This document shows positions 12,011 through 26,395 of a stretch of 64,000 nt of DNA, piece after piece. Both the position numbers and the translations under genes were made by a program. The first letter of the stretch is position 1; the number at the start of each line of letters is the position of its first letter. The notes under the pieces are model-generated. The model was given only the letters and a program-made list of their open reading frames with translations, did not search any database and was not told the origin of the DNA. This stretch comes from Notamacropus eugenii (lineage: Eukaryota > Chordata > Mammalia > Diprotodontia > Macropodidae), in the NCBI RefSeq assembly GCF_028372415.1, contig NC_092875.1:31948817-32012816 (forward strand). Direction: 5' to 3'.

Positions 12011-12275
12011 TAAAATATTAACGCGGTATGTTGTTACTGCGAGGGGAGGAGGGCCCCCCATACCCTCCCCCATTTCGCTGTATGATTGCGTGTGTGTTGT
12101 GTGTGTGTGTCTGCATCCCAGACCTTCCCCTGCCCAGAGCTTCAGGCCCCAGCCATAGTCCTCCGAGGCGCCTCTTCCTCCTCTCCTGTCCAGGGTCGAG
12201 TGAGAGGGAAGGGATGGAGGGCGGTCTCCCAGCCAGCTCCGGCCCCCTAACCCGGCCCCCCCTTCCTGGCTGCTT
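12011..12275 (-). other. U2AF2 retrocopy 3' UTR
   Basis: GC-rich minus-strand sequence directly following the U2AF2 stop, including a short CA/CACACA repeat and the end ccgcgttaatattttaccgcc. No poly(A) signal and no poly(A) run is present; it joins the CRNKL1 fragment at ccaaaactttatgaa, where CRNKL1 itself reads ccgaaactttatgag, so the join falls in a short stretch of similarity. Confidence 0.75.
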
Positions 12276-14804
<2,529 letters not shown>

Positions 14805-14854
14805 TACTTTCCCAGTTGTGCAAGTAATATACCTATACATTAGGTAAATAGGTA

Positions 14855-15015
14855 ATTACAGTTTGCTAAGTGGCACAGTGAAAAGAACACTGGACCTGGA
14901 GTCAGGTACTGACTCAGGATCAAATCCAGAATCAGGCACTTAAAACTTTCTAGCTATGTGACCCTGGACAAATCACTTAAACATAATTGCCTTCCCCCCA
15001 CCCAACCCCCCCAAA
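14855..15015 (+). mobile_element. tRNA-headed SINE (copy B paralogue)
   Basis: Same element and same relative position as 1335-1510 in copy A, here more diverged and with a CCCC/AAAA-rich tail. Confidence 0.85.
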
Positions 15016-16849
15016 AAAACACACCACCTATAATTCGTATACTCTACGGTTTGATTGGGCACAATTCAGGCAATTCTCTAGATCAAATCCCTTCTCTCAT
15101 TCCCCCAGGAGTTCCAATATATTGAAGAGTTTTGTGGGATAAAGCCCTCAAAAAGTAATTAAGATATTCTTACTAGGGAAAAAAAACTTTAGGAGGCCTG
15201 TAGTGACTTACACTCCTACTGAGGCATAGGAGTGGGGTTCTAAGCTCTCTCAGTCCTCTTTAGCAGCTAGCAAAACATTTGACTGCTCAATTGCTTCTTG
15301 AGGTCTGGCATATCCTTTATAAAAGACAACTCAAAGCATTTTTCTGAAATAAGCCACGCTTCATTTCTTCACTATTTATTCTTCACTTTGCAGAATCAGG
15401 AGACAGTTAATATTCTGTTCTAAATCAAGAGAGTGGTATTTTCAAATTCTGAACATTTCTTCTACAAATAGTTTTTACAAGACTAACATACATAAGGCCA
15501 CTATAGAAAAACCTAGATCAAAGTATACCTTAAGAAGAAAAATTTACTTTTGCACTTTTAAACACACTGCCTTGATGTCATATGCTGGGTGAGCAACTGG
15601 AGGAAACAAAATGCCATCAGAGAGGGAGGAATTGTATCCTTCAGTTTGCATAAAAATCTCCTCCTATTAGGTTTATAAGAAGATATAGATATAAGGAGAA
15701 AAGAGTTCTTCTACAAAAAAAGAAAAGGAACCCATGGAAACTGTGGGAGAGGACAGTTTAGGAAAATGCTGAGCCTACCAAGAAACCTTCAACAACATGT
15801 AAAATTTTTAAGTAGACTGTATTTCCAACTTTAAGACTAAAATGGGGATGGTGGATATCTGGGATTAGGACCTCATGTTCTGAAAAACAAACCTCCTCAA
15901 CCAATAAATTTCATTAATTTCAAACTTCCTTCCTTAAATAGACTCTCCCTTTTTATGAACTAAGAAAGGGTTAACATTTTTGAAGATTCAAATTGCACAT
16001 CAAATCCAAATTTTTATTCGAGGATCCAATCACATTTGAATTTACAGAGTTTTGGTATTCAAGATCATTTCCCAAGTAAAGCTTGATTCTAAAGATTATG
16101 AAGAAAATATACCCTCTAGCTGGTGCTTCTCTAAGTCAAAACAAAGTTGCTTTCCACACTCAGCTTCAGTTAGTCAGTTGGCATTTCTTGAGTTTACCTT
16201 GTCAGTGGAAAGGGTAGCTATTTAAACTTCTAAAACTGGTGGAAAAGGGGGATGAAAAGGAACACCTGGAGAGAAGTTGGGGTCCAGGGAAAAGAAGATC
16301 TATCTTTCAAATCTGCAGCAGTTCCCCATCGGAATCCCTTTCTTAGGAACTGCACCATAGCTATTTGTAGCAAACAAGGCAAGGTGATTAGATGAGGGAG
16401 GAGGAGCTGAGGGAAGCAAAGGAACTGGAGAAGAAGGAACTGCAGAAGAAGGCTGGAAATCAGGAAGATAGATCTAAGAGGAAGAATGTCCAAAGAGTGG
16501 GGAAGAAGAAGGGAAGCAAGGTAAGGGAGCAGAGCAGGAATTAGGGGAAAGACTGAGTTGATGCCATGACATGACTGGATTTTAGTGGCATGATCATTTT
16601 GGGCTTTTGTCTGTTATCAACTTAAATCTTCCAACTTCTTATAGTTAAAAGATTCCTATGGAACTCGCAATGATTCCCCAGCTGAATTAATTGATGTTTT
16701 AGACATCACAGAATTTAACCTTTGGTTCTTGATTTTTTTCCCCATCTCTGGCACACTGGGGAGCTCTCCTTTGTCCCATTCTATAAGAAGTTTTTTCAAG
16801 GGAGTTCCTTTTGGCATACGTATTTTTTGCCATTTTTCGAAAGGTGTAC
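15016..16849. other. Copy B unique-type sequence, no gene seen
   Basis: Paralogous to A 1511-3350. Short frames such as the minus-strand one at 16230-16493 lie in a purine-rich stretch and are not preserved in A. Confidence 0.7.
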
Positions 16850-17030
16850 GAGTATGTATATGTTATATACGTACAAGTGTATTACAGCTATAGTATTCAA
16901 AGAATACTTGTGAAGCAAATTATTCTGAGTCCTAGAAATACTCAAATCAACTCTAAAGGATGTATGAAGATGCTATCCACCTCCAGACAAAGAAGTGATA
17001 AAAAGAAGTAAGCATAGTATGATCAAAAAT
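16850..17030 (+). mobile_element. L1 3' end remnant (copy B)
   Basis: Paralogue of 3350-3540 and of the 3' end of the L1 at 28980-30200. It is recognised by caaagaatacttgtgaa and gctatccacctccagac. Confidence 0.55.
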
Positions 17031-17126
17031 ACTTTATTAAGTGTCACAGTAGAATAAAACTTAGGAATATTATACTGACATTCACAATTTCATGAATTTA
17101 AATGCATGGAACATAATTCTTTTTTT

Positions 17127-18100
17127 CCCAGAAATGATTTTATTTGGGTAGATAACTGATGAAGGCCATCTCCTTTGGAACCAAAATTTAATAATCAGTA
17201 CAATGTTGCATTCACACTTTTAAAATATACCTGTAAGTACAGGAATTTGTAAATAGATGGAAACATACATTACTTTCTAAGATCCAGCTTCATCTCTCCC
17301 ACCAAAAATCAAAAAAGAAAAAAAGAAAGCAAAACAACGAGATAAGCAGAAAATTCAGCAAGGACAACCTGTCCACAGCAATTTTAACATTTAAGAAATG
17401 ATGATCCTAGTTAAAACAAGAAAGTCTGACAACAGCATCATGGATCAGTAGAGAGTATTACTGAAGCAAAATGGTGTTTTGACTTTAGATAATACCTGAT
17501 TATTGAAAACATTTTTCAACAAAAGTAAGCACTGATTTCTAAAAGAAAACTTACTCTTTACAGATAACTTCAAATGTTCACTCATAGGAATTATTCCAAT
17601 GCAGCAACAACTGACTTTAAATTTATCAAGTATATGAAGTTAGATCATAATTGACTTTGCAAGAAGCTATACTGTAGGAGGCCCACTAGAGTCCAAGTTC
17701 AAAATTCTAAACCCTTTCTGTTCTGTAATGGACTCCAGCTGTGTAACATCATACACGGTACCCTGGGGTTCAACTATTTTGCCACTTAAATTAGATTTCA
17801 AAGGTAATTTTAAAAAGAATACATTTTATAATTTTTTAAAAATGGAGTAATGGGGAAAAGAGGCATGATGTTATGTCATCCAAACAACATGTCCCTGCTC
17901 TCTGATAGGAAGCATTCCAGCTGTGAAAATAGGAGGTGGTACAGGGGATTGCCCACATGGGACCACAGCTGGAGCAGGGCAGGTACTCAAAGTCTTTCTG
18001 AATAATGGAAGAGGAACAGAATGAGTCAGTGGCAATTGTGGAGGTGTAAAATTGGGGTTATGTGTTAGTGGGGGGTTGGTGGTAGACATTTTGGGTGCTA
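17127..18100 (-). pseudogene. CCNK: CCNK 3' end remnant (copy B)
   Basis: Retains the cyclin K proline-rich C-terminus at 17871-18090 (TTNPPLTHNPNF, CGQSPVPPPIFTAGM, final residues before a stop) and the complete 3' UTR down to a T-run at 17120-17126 on the plus strand, the copied poly(A) tail. The upstream body of CCNK is deleted with the same junction as in copy A (ggtgctagggagcctgg). Compared with C the coding part has drifted without preserving sequence, so it is a dead remnant. Confidence 0.85.
17139..17144 (-). other. CCNK poly(A) signal (copy B)
   Basis: TTTATT on the plus strand, i.e. AATAAA on the minus strand, 13 bases from the copied poly(A) run at 17120-17126. The spacing fits a normal mRNA 3' end and proves that CCNK was copied from a polyadenylated transcript. 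Confidence 0.8.
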
Positions 18101-18545
18101 GGGAGCCTGGAGTAAAATTCACTACTAATCAGATGTTATTAATTTGTTGTGATATATTTCCAAATTTCCTGGCATAGGAAAAGTATTCTGTCACAGATGA
18201 TTTGAATACAGAGGAAGAAACTGAGGTGGAACTTACTTTCTTAACAGAATCTAATTTTTAGAGAAGCTGATTCTAGAGAGGCTATTTTGGCTTGTGACGA
18301 ACTCTGATTTATAAACTTTCTTTCTGTGAAATCTCAAACGTTCTGAAGTTTGAAAAAATCTTAAATATTATCTCAAAATCAGATAAATCATTGTTGTAAA
18401 ACAAAGAAATGTTGTCCTTTCTTTGCAATCACTTCCATTCTAATTCAGCAACATTTTGAAGGCACAGAATAGCAAAGGTGCAAGGTTGACCAGATTGGGG
18501 AAAAAATGTGCCCCAAATTTTCTAAATCAAAATGATTGCAGAGCA
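18101..18545. other. Flank between CCNK remnant and L1 (copy B)
   Basis: Matches A 10522-10984. Holds the left copy of the 19-bp repeat ctctgatttataaactttc at 18302-18320. No gene seen. Confidence 0.7.
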
Positions 18546-19230
18546 CAAATTTATTTGTTTTAAATTGTAAGCAATCACTTCCATAAGTCTTAAAATTTCC
18601 CCCTTCCCTTCAAAAGATTTGTATGCAATCTTAAATTGGGTCTGCATGTACATTCTTATTAAATACATTTTTACATTAGTCATATTTCATACAAGAATTA
18701 AAATGAATGGGAGGAACCATGAGAAAAAATAAAACAAAACATAACACAAGAGAAAATGGTGTGCTTCATTCTGCATTCTGATTTTATATCTTTTCCTCTG
18801 GATGTGGATGGCATTTTGCCTCAAGATTCCTTTGGGAACGTTTTAGGTCCTTGAATTGCTGTGAATTGTCTATCGGAAACAGTCCTTGAACAGTGTGGCT
18901 GTAACTGTGTATAATATTCTCCTGGTTCTGCTCATCTCACTCAGCATCAGTTCATGTAAGTCTTTCCAGGTTTTTCTGAGGTCTGACTGTTAATCATTTC
19001 TTATAGCCCAATGGTATTCCATTCCATTCATATACCACAACCTATTCAACCATTGCCCAGTTGAAGGGCATGCCTTCGATTTCCAGTTCTTGGCCACCAC
19101 AAAAAGAGCTGCTATAAATATTTTTGGTACGTGTGTGGGTCCTTTTCCCATTTTTGTGATCTCTTTGGGATACAGCCCAAGAATCGATATTGCTGGGTCA
19201 AAGTCCATGAACATTTTTTTAGCCCTTTGG
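18546..19230 (-). mobile_element. L1 3' end joined to CRNKL1 (copy B)
   Basis: Antisense, 5'-truncated L1. From low to high coordinates it has the A/T-rich tail, the 3' UTR, and the ORF2 end (phrases ctcctggttctgctcatctc and gaagggcatgccttcg in antisense). On the minus strand CRNKL1 comes first and this L1 end follows, with the junction near 19231. ORF2 fragments only; non-coding today. Confidence 0.9.
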
Positions 19231-19281
19231 ACAGAGTACACATTTATAAAAATAACCACAATGCATCAACATGGGAAACAA

Positions 19282-21347
19282 TCAGGATTTGATCTCATCC
19301 ATGTCTTCCTCTGGGTGTTGCTCTAAAGCATCCTCTTCTTGCTGCCGTTTCTTCCAAAGCTTGGCCATGGCCAGCAGTTTGAGGTTGGGTTGGTTTGCTG
19401 CATCTTCTGGAAACATGTAATGGTAGCACTCTTCCCAGCCAGCATCAGACCCACCTTCTGCCTGAATTTTTCTCCTCTTTTTCACTTTCTCTGGCATGAG
19501 TTTGTCCACTCTCTCCTTTTGAGGCTCTGTTCCAAATTCATCTTCAAAGTTTCTCCAGGATTCTAACAACATGAGTCTTTCTTCCTTCTCTTCACTGTTT
19601 CTCATCATTTTGTTGGCTTCTTCGTAAATTTGTCTGCATCGAGTTATGTTTTCTTCATTCCCTGCAGACAGCTCAAAGTGGGCAAAACTGATCCATACCT
19701 TAACATGTTGTGTTCGTTGTAACAATCTCCGGTAGAGACTTCTTGTTTTCTCAAATTCTTCTTGCTCAGTTTCAAAATCCAGGTAGGATTTCCAAAGAAC
19801 CTCTGGTATGTCCAAGTGTGGTTGGCCAATAGCTAACTCATAGATCACCCGGGCTCTCTCGATATCTCTGAGAATTGTCTCTAACTCGGCAAATTTGATC
19901 CATGCGGTGCAATTTTCCGGTGCAAACTCCAGGAACTTCTCATAAAGTTTCGGCACCGGTCAAATTCTCGAAGCTGAAGCTCCAATTCAATGTAGCCTCG
20001 AAACAATTTGTTTTTGGGACACTTGCCAATAGAGGTTCCCAAAGCTCTTCTGGCAAAGGGGAGATTTTTCTGTCTTATTTCAAACTGAGCATACAGTAGC
20101 CACATTTTAGCAAATGTAAACTTTTTGTGAGGAATCAGTTTCAGGCAAGCTTGATAAACCTGTCTGGTCCTGTCTGGATCCTCGACCTCCAACTCTTCAT
20201 AAAGTGCATAGTTGATCCAGAGGTATATGTACCGCTTCCAGTGTCTCTTCTCTTGGATCGGAGGCACGTTGGCTATGGCCCTTTCATACACCTCTCGCAC
20301 AGTGTCTGGTTCCTGGTCATCCTGTTCCACCAATCGCAAATAATCAAACCAGGCATCGTAATTGTGGGGATTGGCCTTCACCTCCTCTTCATACTGGAAT
20401 CTCCGTTTCCTCACAATGCTGTCTTCAACACCTCTCTTATCTCCAAACTTCTTTTCAAAGACTGTGTAATTTTTAAAGAGCTCTTGGGCGGCATGCTTGG
20501 AAATCCTGTCCAGGGCATATTTGTGGATCGCTTGTGCCCGTTCAAATTCTTTCTGACTTTCTTCAAATTTTGCAAAAGCCACATAGAGATGTTCATCCAT
20601 GTGTTCCTCTCCAAAAAAGTCCACAGCTCTTTCATATACTTTCCTTGCATGAGCAAAATTGCCATGTTTTTCTTCAAAGCTAGCATATTTGATCCAGTTC
20701 GTAACCTGGGGGTGCACGAGAACAAATCTTTGGTAAATGCCGCGTGCCCGATTCAGCTCTTTATATCTCAGTTCAAAGTTGATATAGGAGTGCCAGGCTT
20801 GCTCCTCGGGCTGCCATTCCATCCAGCGCTCAAAGACTTGGCGGCCTCCAGCAACATTCCCCAACATCTCCTCCATGTAAGTGTATTTGTGCCAGAACTG
20901 GTTGACCCGGGGAAGCACTGTGATGGCCCGATCCCATATATTTCGGGCATGGTTGACTTGTCGATTCTTCATTTCCATTTCTGCATATCGTAGCCAGAGG
21001 GTGATATTTCGGTGGTCGACATCCAAGGCTCGCTCGTAGATGGAGCGGGCTCTTTGAATTTCTTTCAGATTCTCTTCCCATTGGGCATATTTGATCCAGT
21101 TACTCATCACGGTCCTATTCCTCCTTATGTTGTCCTCAAAAATCTTCCTTTTCCTCAGTGTGTATTCACTGAATTCTTCTGCATCTGTGATCTTCTGTTG
21201 CGGAGATGGGGGCAGAAGCTCTAGCTCTCTTTCTTTAGCTTCCCTTAAAAGCTGTTCTGCCGTGATCTGCACTTCAGCAGGGGCTTTGTTTTTCACCTTT
21301 GCCACTTTGGGGATCCTCTGCTTTCCGGCTGTGGTGGAGGCTGCCAT
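19282..21347 (-). pseudogene. CRNKL1: CRNKL1 retrocopy, full length with one frameshift
   Basis: Intronless copy of crooked-neck-like 1, a spliceosomal protein built of HAT (half-a-TPR) repeats that joins the activated spliceosome. The start [26 protein letters not shown] matches the 687-residue form of the human protein. HAT repeats run throughout (for example [67 protein letters not shown]), and the end is KLLAMAKLWKKRQQEEDALEQH then DEIKS and TGA. The frame is open for ~466 codons from 21347 to REFDRCR, then a single missing base near 19951 shifts it; the remaining ~222 codons are open in the next frame to 19282. Only this one lesion is visible. About 50 bases of 3' UTR follow, then L1 sequence without a poly(A) tail. 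5' UTR reaches about 21420. Confidence 0.93.
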
Positions 21348-21420
21348 GTTTGGGTGGATGGGCCCGAGACCCTTTCAGAGCCGCTCCAATCCTTTAATCT
21401 TCCCGGGGCTGCCCCGACTC
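21348..21420 (-). other. CRNKL1 retrocopy 5' UTR
   Basis: GC-rich leader upstream of the CRNKL1 start, ending near 21420, where sequence resembling C 33960 onward (tgaccaagaatgcc compared with tgaccaaagatgcc) begins. This places the 5' end of the inserted cDNA. Confidence 0.65.
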
Positions 21421-22900
21421 AATCAAGAAACTGAGATCAAATGACGTCTTTCCCAGTGACCAAGAATGCCAAAGGATCAAGGAGAGTCTCTCTCAGCCTA
21501 CTTATATTCAGGTCTGCCACCCGGAGAGCAGATTGCTGGGACCTCCCCTGACAAGTGAGCAGCAATCCTGATTGGTGGATATTTATTGAGGAGGTGGACT
21601 GAGTTCACACTTTCTCCTAGGTGGGGGGAGGGGGGGAGGAGGTGAGGAAGAGTTGTAAAGTGCAATTAAAGCAGCCTCTAGCAATCTGCTTTAGGGAAAC
21701 TATTCGACTGAGGATTTCTCTGGTCAAGTTCTCCTTTGCAAACCACGTCACCCCAAACTTTGAAGAGTGCGAGGATGTCCGGGTCACTGCTAGTGTGGAC
21801 TAGCTCAGGTTGGCTTCTGTTGATAGGGGAAAGTCCAGGTCTTGGGAGGGGCTGAAATGGAATGGCATTCCTCAGCGAGAATGGGTCAGGAAGGATTTCT
21901 CTTTCAGCTAGCAGAGATGTCCTTTAAAATCAGAAGGGAATATTTCAAATTAATATTGATAATTAAAAGACACGACATTAACACTCATTTTGCTCAGGGT
22001 AACAGCACAAATCCTGAATGAGTTCCACCAGCCAAAACGATGATGTTTCTGAATGATAAGAAAGATGAAGAAAAGATTGTTCTATCATATTGCTGGAAAA
22101 AGAGGTGTGCACTCTGTGAAAGGGACACGCATTTCAGATGATTGTAATGAGTTCTCCTTCCATGAGATCAGCTACAGCGTCATAGGATGTCATAACTGAT
22201 GTCCATGTCTATTTCTCTTTTTCATTACCAACAACTCTATTAGATTAGTTTGTGATTGCACAACAAATCCATGAACTTTCTCTTTAGCCTGGGCATGATC
22301 TCAGGGCTCTGCAGGACACAGGGGGAGGATCTTTCCTGGTGGCCAATAAAAGGGTATCATGGAATACAATTGTCCAGAGATGCAAATTGGGTCAATGGAC
22401 CTCCAGGTTCCAAACAGAGTGAAAAGTAATTGGTCCTCTTCTTCCCCTTTTCCCCCAGCCCCTACCCTCCTCCACAGTTCAACAGCAAACACCCAACAAA
22501 ATATGAGATCCCATTTGGGCCACCCAGACTTGCCCTTCTGGACTTCCACTCGTGTATCTCTCTGATTTATAAACTTTCCCTTTCTAGCTAGGCATGAAAC
22601 TTGCTTTTCCACTCATGTATCTCTTAGGTTTAGGCATTATTCAACCTTATACCATATCACCACCAGAACTAGACCAAAATTATAACCATGTCCAAATAGC
22701 AGGTCACAAATATTTTATCAGATAAAGTCATGAAAAATTTTGAAATAATAATTAGTAATGCTAGTGACATTAAATACACTTAACAAAAGTTATCAACTTT
22801 TAGACAACTTTTTAACAAATGAGTCTATAACCTAAAAGCATCTAAATTACCACACATGTTATTTTCTTAAGTACATATGTGTTAACAATGCACTTAATTG
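21421..22900. other. Right flank of copy B and B/C spacer; no gene seen
   Basis: 21430-21990 matches C 33960-34255 (tgacaagtgagcagcaatcctgattgg compared with the C form) and 21945-22490 matches A 13823-14310. 22580-22900 is AT-rich with no match seen. A 103-codon minus frame at 22301-22612 is not conserved in A. Confidence 0.7.
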
Positions 22901-23469
22901 TTCATTAACAACACTAGGAATCAAGAGTTTCTTACAAATGGTCCTAAAATTTAGGTGGGCACTACTGACAGATGTTTGTCTAGGCTCACTTACAAGAGAC
23001 TAAAATGTCAAAACTTCAGAAAATTCTTAGGGCAGTTATTGCATAATGGGTAGGGTAATCAACTGAATCTTCTCACTTTAGAATTTCTAGTTTTCAAGTA
23101 AACTGGAATCACTGGATTGTAATCTGATCATGAGTTTAGATCTCAAGGTCTTAAAATATTGACCATTTGTCTGCTGCATTAGTTGAGCACTCATCACTAT
23201 TTTTCAAACCTAATTACTTCAAACTGTTAGCAAGGCTGGAAAGAATGTTACTATCTGCTATACTTCTAAAGATCTTTACATCAGCTTTTAACAACAAATT
23301 TGTTAACAGAGGAGAATCAAGTCTGCCTGATTACAGTTGTCCCACTTAAAATGAAAGCAGAATTCAGTCTTTTAAATCTGAATCTGTCGTCCAAATGGTA
23401 TCATACAGAATGTCAAAACAGTAATTTCAACTATTCAATATTATTCTTTACAAGAACCAATCATTTCAA
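22901..23469. other. Copy C left arm, no gene seen
   Basis: Paralogous to A 25-610 (for example gatctcaaggtcttaaaatattgac). Ends with the 17-bp target site of the L1 at 23470. Confidence 0.75.
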
Positions 23470-25020
23470 TAGAGAGGTGGGTCTTTGGAATAGGTTAGGT
23501 TCAGAAGACATAATAGTCAATGAATATAGAAATCTACTGTATGATAAACTTAAAGACTCCAGCTTCTGGGATAAAAACTCACTATCTGACAAAAACTGCT
23601 GGGGAAACTGAACAAGAGTATGGTAGAAAATAGACCAACAACTTACACCCTGTACCAAAATAAATAACAAATGTGTATGCAATTTAGATATGAAGACTGA
23701 TGTTATAGGAAAAATTAGGAAAGCGATGAATAGTATATGTCAGATTTATGGGAAAAAGAGGAATTTATCATGAAACAAGAGATAAAGAACACTACAAAAT
23801 GCAAAATGGATGGTTTTAATTACATTAAATTGAAGAGTTTTGCACAAACAAAGCCAATGCCAACAAGATTAGGAGGGAAGCAGAACACTGGGAAAGAATT
23901 TTTACAACCACTGTCTTTGATAAAGTCCTCATTTCTAAAATATATGGAGAACTGAATCAAATTTATAAGAATACAAGTCATTCTCCAATTGATCATTGGA
24001 CAAAGGTTATGAAGAGGCAATTTTCAGAAGAAGAAATTAATAATATCTATAGACATGAAAAAATGCTCTAAATTACTATCTATTAGAAGCATGCAAATCA
24101 AAACAACTCCTAGGCACCACATCACAACTATCAGATTTACTAATATGACAAAACAGTAAAAAGTAAATGCTGGAGAAGGTGTGGGAAAATTGGAACACTA
24201 ATACACTGATGGTAGAGTTGTGAACTGATTCAACCATTCTGAAGAGCAATTTGGAACTATGCCCAAAGGGCTAGAAAACTGTGTATACCCTTTGATTCAG
24301 CAATACTACTGCTAGAGCTGTATCCCAAAGAGATCATAAAAATGGGAAAAGGACCCATGTGTAGAAAAATATTTATAGCAGCTCTTTTTGTGATGACCAA
24401 GAGCTGAAAATTGAGGGGATGCTCATCAATTGGGGAATGGCTGAACAAGTTGTTGTATATGATTTAATGAAATATTATTTAATGAAATATTATTATATTA
24501 TTATATGATTTAATGAAATATTATTGAGAAATGATGAAGAGGTGGACTTCAGAAAAACCTGGAAAGACTTATATGAACTGATGCTGAGTGAGGTGGGCAG
24601 AACCAGGAGAACATTGTACACAGTAATAGCCACATTGTGTGATGAATGACTTTGATAGACTTCACTCTTCTCAGAATGCATAGACCTAAAACAACTCCAA
24701 AACATCCATGACGGAAAATACCATCCATAGCCACAGAAAGAAATATGGAGTGTGAATATAGATTGAAGCATACTATTTACTCTATGTTTTTAGTTTAGTT
24801 TAGTTTTTTCTTTCTCATGATTCCTCTCATTCATTCTAATTCTTCTATATAACATGACTAATGTGAAAATACATTTAATAAAAATGTATATGTAGGGCTT
24901 ATATCAAATTGCATGCTTTCTTGGGAAGGGAGGTGGGGAGGAAGGTAGAGAAAATTTAAAACATATGAATTTAATGTTTTCAAACTAAAAATAAATAAAT
25001 TTATTTTTAAAGGGGAAGAA
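23470..25020 (+). mobile_element. L1, 5'-truncated, with 17-bp TSD
   Basis: Sense L1 from within ORF2 (frame pieces around 23500-24500, broken) through the 3' UTR to an A-rich tail. It is flanked by agaaccaatcatttcaa at 23453-23469 and 25021-25037, a perfect duplication, so both ends are exact. It interrupts copy C at the point corresponding to A ~600-616 and is absent from A, so it is younger than the duplication. Confidence 0.95.
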
Positions 25021-25165
25021 AGAACCAATCATTTCAAGCACTTCCTAATACCTACTATTTTTCAGCTAATTCGCTGTCAAAAATTGAAAGTGTCATCCCT
25101 CCTTTTAGCCTCTAACCTACCATACTTCTCCTTCTAGGGGAGCATCCTTAAGACCACATTCTGAT

Positions 25166-25880
25166 CGCTTCTGGGACTGTATCCCCAAGAGATCATGGAA
25201 ATGGAAAGGTCCCACATGTACAAAAATATTTATAGCAGCTTTCTTTGTGGTGGCCAAAAACTGGAAGTCAAGGGGATGCCCATCAACTGGGGAATGGCTG
25301 AACAAATTGTGGTATATGAATGTAATGGAATACTATTGTACTATAAAAAATGATGAACAGGAAGACTTCAGAGAGGTCTGGAAGGACTTATATGAACTGA
25401 TGCTGAGTGAAAGGAGCAGAACCAGGAGAAGAACTCTGTACACAACAACAACCACAGTGTGCAAGGAATTTTTCTGGTAGACTTAGTACTTCATTGCAAT
25501 ACAAGAACTTAAAAAATTCTCAGTGGACTCTTGAGGCAAAATGCCTTCCACATCCAGAGAAAGAATTATGGAATTGGATCACAGAATGAAGCAGACCATT
25601 TTCTTTTGTATTATGTTTTGTTTTGTTTTATGGTTTCTCCCATTCATTTTAATTCTTCTATGTAACATGACTAAGGTAATAATTTACTTAATAGGAATGT
25701 ATGTGTAGAACCTATATAAGATTGCACGCCATCTCAGGGAAGGAGTGAGGAGGGAGAGGGAGGGATAAGGAGGGAGGGGAAGAAATCCAAGATATATGAA
25801 AGTGATTGTAGAATACTGAAAACAAATAAATTAATTTAATTAAAAAATAAATAATATAAAATGGAAAAACAAACAAAAAA
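25166..25880 (+). mobile_element. L1 3' end with 15-bp TSD
   Basis: Short sense L1 (ORF2 end plus 3' UTR, tail of aaaacaaacaaaaaa). It is flanked by agaccacattctgat at 25151-25165 and 25881-25895, perfect copies. Absent from copy A. Confidence 0.95.
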
Positions 25881-25969
25881 AGACCACATTCTGATTCAGG
25901 TTCATGACAAATTTAATTAAATCTGGGTTTTATAATTGCTAATGACAACATGTACAAACTCAAATTTCT

Positions 25970-26344
25970 TTTTTAAAAAATTTTATTATTATTATTTTTT
26001 AATGTTTTACAATCACTGCCATAAAATTAAGGTTTTATCCCCACACACACACCTATGTCCCACTATCCCCCTCCTACCCCCTCCCTCCCCACGACCGCAC
26101 ACAATTCTATATAGGTTCCACACATACTTTCCTATTGAATACATTTTCACTATAGTCATGCTATGTAGTCGAACCAAAAGGAAGAAATCATACAACAAAT
26201 CAAAACATGATACACAAACACACACACACACACACAAACATGATCTGCTACATTCTGTGAATGACTTCCATATTTCTTTCTCTGAGTGTGGAAGGCATTT
26301 TGCCTTAGAAAACCACCACTGGGATTTTTTAAAAAATAAGTTCT

Positions 26345-26395
<51 letters not shown>

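Larger units (their letters stand above)
14805..22578. repeat. Segmental duplication copy B
   Basis: Second paralogous segment, same orientation as A. It starts near the shared phrase agatctttactttcccag and lacks the first ~1.3 kb of A. It keeps the same SINE (14855-15015), the same purine-rich stretch (16380-16520), the CCNK 3' end, the antisense L1 3' end and a full-length CRNKL1 retrocopy. Its right edge ends near a 19-bp repeat (22560-22578) also found at 18302-18320. Confidence 0.85.

Noticed and set aside
20127-20993. 288-codon plus-strand frame
   Set aside because: Lies exactly antisense to the CRNKL1 retrocopy, whose HAT-repeat protein is unmistakable; the plus-strand frame is a shadow.
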